A DNA stretch of 64,000 nucleotides from positions 620,001 to 684,000 of the forward strand of contig JAWKTX010000001.1 in assembly GCA_041398825.1 (NCBI GenBank), written 5' to 3'. The DNA comes from Planctomycetaceae bacterium (GTDB lineage: Bacteria; Planctomycetota; Planctomycetia; Planctomycetales; Planctomycetaceae). The notes beneath the pieces are model-generated. The model ran no database searches and had not been told where the DNA came from. It saw nothing but the letters and a program-made list of their open reading frames with translations. This document shows positions 62,944 to 64,000 of this stretch, piece after piece (position 1 is the first letter of the stretch; the number at the start of each line of letters is the position of its first letter). Both the position numbers and the translations under genes were made by a program.

Positions 62944-63090
62944 GGGCGTTGCGAATATCCAGAATGCAGAGACAAGAAACCGCGAAACGGGATCTTAGCG
63001 AGTGGCGATCCGAAAATCCGTCACTCGTCGGCACACACATCGGATTCCTGTGAAAACGAGCCGCCTTTAGTTGTCTGCCGGGTGAGATGA

Positions 63091-64000
63091 TCAGGGGCTC
63101 GTGGCTGCAGTCGGTTCGACCTGTTCGTCGTTAGGCCACAGAAACGCCAGAGAGGCAAATCCGATCAGCGGGGCGAGACCCGCCATCAAAAGGCCCCTTT
63201 CGTAACTCCCCGTGGCTTCAATTTCCCTACCGATCAATTCCTGAGCTCGGCCTGAGCAAACCCATCCGAAGGCCGCCAGCAATCCGCTGAGCGAACCCAT
63301 ATGACGGGCAGATAACTCCTGAGCCAGTGAATAGTAAAACGGGTGCAACCCAAGGATGCCGGCGCCGGTGATACAGAGTAATACCATCATTAGTATCCCG
63401 GGCTGGACGTAAGGAATCGCCGCTCCACAAATGGTCAGCAAAGAGAACAGGAAGAAGCCCAGCAGACGCGCATTTTGCTTCTTCCAGTTACGCATCAGCA
63501 GAGCCGTCATCAGTGCTCCGCTGAGCAGGCACCCAACGTCAGCGGCGATGAAGTAAACGACATTAACAACGCGAGATTGCGTATCCGTGTATCCATGAAA
63601 TTCCACCAGAAACTTGATGATCCAGGCGCGGAGGAACTGCCAGCTAATATTCAGTGATCCAATCATGATGGCGAGGCAAATCACGCAGCGAACCAGTCTG
63701 TTGCCTGCCATTGATTGATTCCCGCCCGCCGGCAACCCTGCTGCTGCATTGCTCTGCACATCCGATTTGATCTGCATCAGATTTCGACCTCGGATCAGCA
63801 CAAACCACGCTGGGATCCAGCACAAGCCAGCGATTCCAATGGACCAGAATGGGAACTCCCATGTTTTGCCCCAGCTTTCTGTGATCCCGATGTAGACGGG
63901 AACCAGAATGGCTCCGAGCGATGCCCCGCTCTGCAGTGATCCCACGCTGCCGTCCGATTCTTTCCCCAGAATGGCTCGCACTGTCAGTAACGCTGCAGGG
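63091..64000 (-). CDS. MFS transporter, N-terminal part beyond the window
   Basis: The C-terminal 302 or more residues of a major facilitator transporter. The frame has no start or stop between 63981 and the window edge, so the gene continues past 64000. Visible helices include SLGAILVPVYIG, FWSIGIAGLCWIPAWFVLI, NVVYFIAADVGCLLSGALM, LGFFLFSLLTICGAAIP and GLLMAGLAPLIGFASLAFLW; SLQSGASLGAI precedes helix five in MFS fashion. It resembles anion:cation symporter-type (hexuronate/phthalate) transporters, but the substrate is uncertain. The gene ends 147 bases before prfC. Confidence 0.85.
   Translation of the reverse strand, partial: PAALLTVRAILGKESDGSVGSLQSGASLGAILVPVYIGITESWGKTWEFPFWSIGIAGLCWIPAWFVLIRGRNLMQIKSDVQSNAAAGLPAGGNQSMAGNRLVRCVICLAIMIGSLNISWQFLRAWIIKFLVEFHGYTDTQSRVVNVVYFIAADVGCLLSGALMTALLMRNWKKQNARLLGFFLFSLLTICGAAIPYVQPGILMMVLLCITGAGILGLHPFYYSLAQELSARHMGSLSGLLAAFGWVCSGRAQELIGREIEATGSYERGLLMAGLAPLIGFASLAFLWPNDEQVEPTAATSP

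Overview
This window looks like chromosomal DNA of a free-living planctomycete (Planctomycetota). The clearest lineage markers are a Tat-exported DUF1501 protein, a secreted PSCyt1/DUF1549/DUF1553 cytochrome-type protein, a sulfatase, FecR/anti-sigma-like and HEAT-repeat exported proteins, a tandem-duplicated giant UvrA, and very large type I signal peptidases. Base composition is moderately GC-rich and even throughout. I found no IS element, prophage, CRISPR array, tRNA or rRNA gene. This is inference from gene content; no database search was possible.

Layout. 1-4.6 kb (+): the 3' part of a TPR protein, an ExbB/TolQ-type gene broken by an apparent one-base deletion, a GT2 glycosyltransferase and a small metallophosphoesterase. 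4.6-12.8 kb (-): a membrane-anchored thioredoxin, rpsD with a strong terminator, an iron-uptake cluster (feoA, feoB, a Cys-rich FeoB-associated peptide) with a candidate Fur-like operator, a flavodoxin-like protein, a Na+/Ca2+ exchanger and a TPR protein. 13-17.3 kb (-): a DUF1501 protein, an aspartate-type aminotransferase and leuB. 17.8-30.3 kb is mostly exported proteins: a 745-aa membrane protein with two anti-sigma-like N-terminal segments and HEAT-like C-terminus, a sulfatase, a histidine kinase (-), a lipoprotein (-), the 940-aa PSCyt protein, and a 1169-aa esterase-esterase-GH10 xylanase fusion.

30.6-43.8 kb (-): the 2362-aa double UvrA, then a molybdopterin oxidoreductase/mobB pair one base apart, then hemE, hemY and a DUF2237 gene whose start overlaps the hemY stop. 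44.2-51.9 kb (+): a BioF2/FemAB-like acyltransferase, a lipoprotein, two giant signal peptidases I with a four-cysteine insertion, an lptB-like ATPase and an ACT-domain protein. 52.0-57.9 kb: a degenerate FAD/NAD oxidoreductase (-), then hflK, hflC, a VanZ-CIA30-like membrane protein and an exported PHP-domain protein (+). 58.1-64 kb (-): a PQQ propeller protein translationally coupled to a HEAT-like exported protein, a cyclophilin, prfC, and the C-terminal part of an MFS transporter that runs off the window.

Working together: feoA-feoB-small peptide should import Fe(II), and hemE-hemY lie further along for haem synthesis. The signal peptidases, HflKC, thioredoxin and Tat/Sec-exported enzymes describe a cell with heavy export traffic. 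The sulfatase, PSCyt/DUF1501 proteins and xylan esterase/xylanase fusion point to degradation of sulfated and plant or algal polysaccharides. The most unusual items are the paired giant signal peptidases, the double UvrA with its own C-terminal extension, and the xylanolytic fusion protein.
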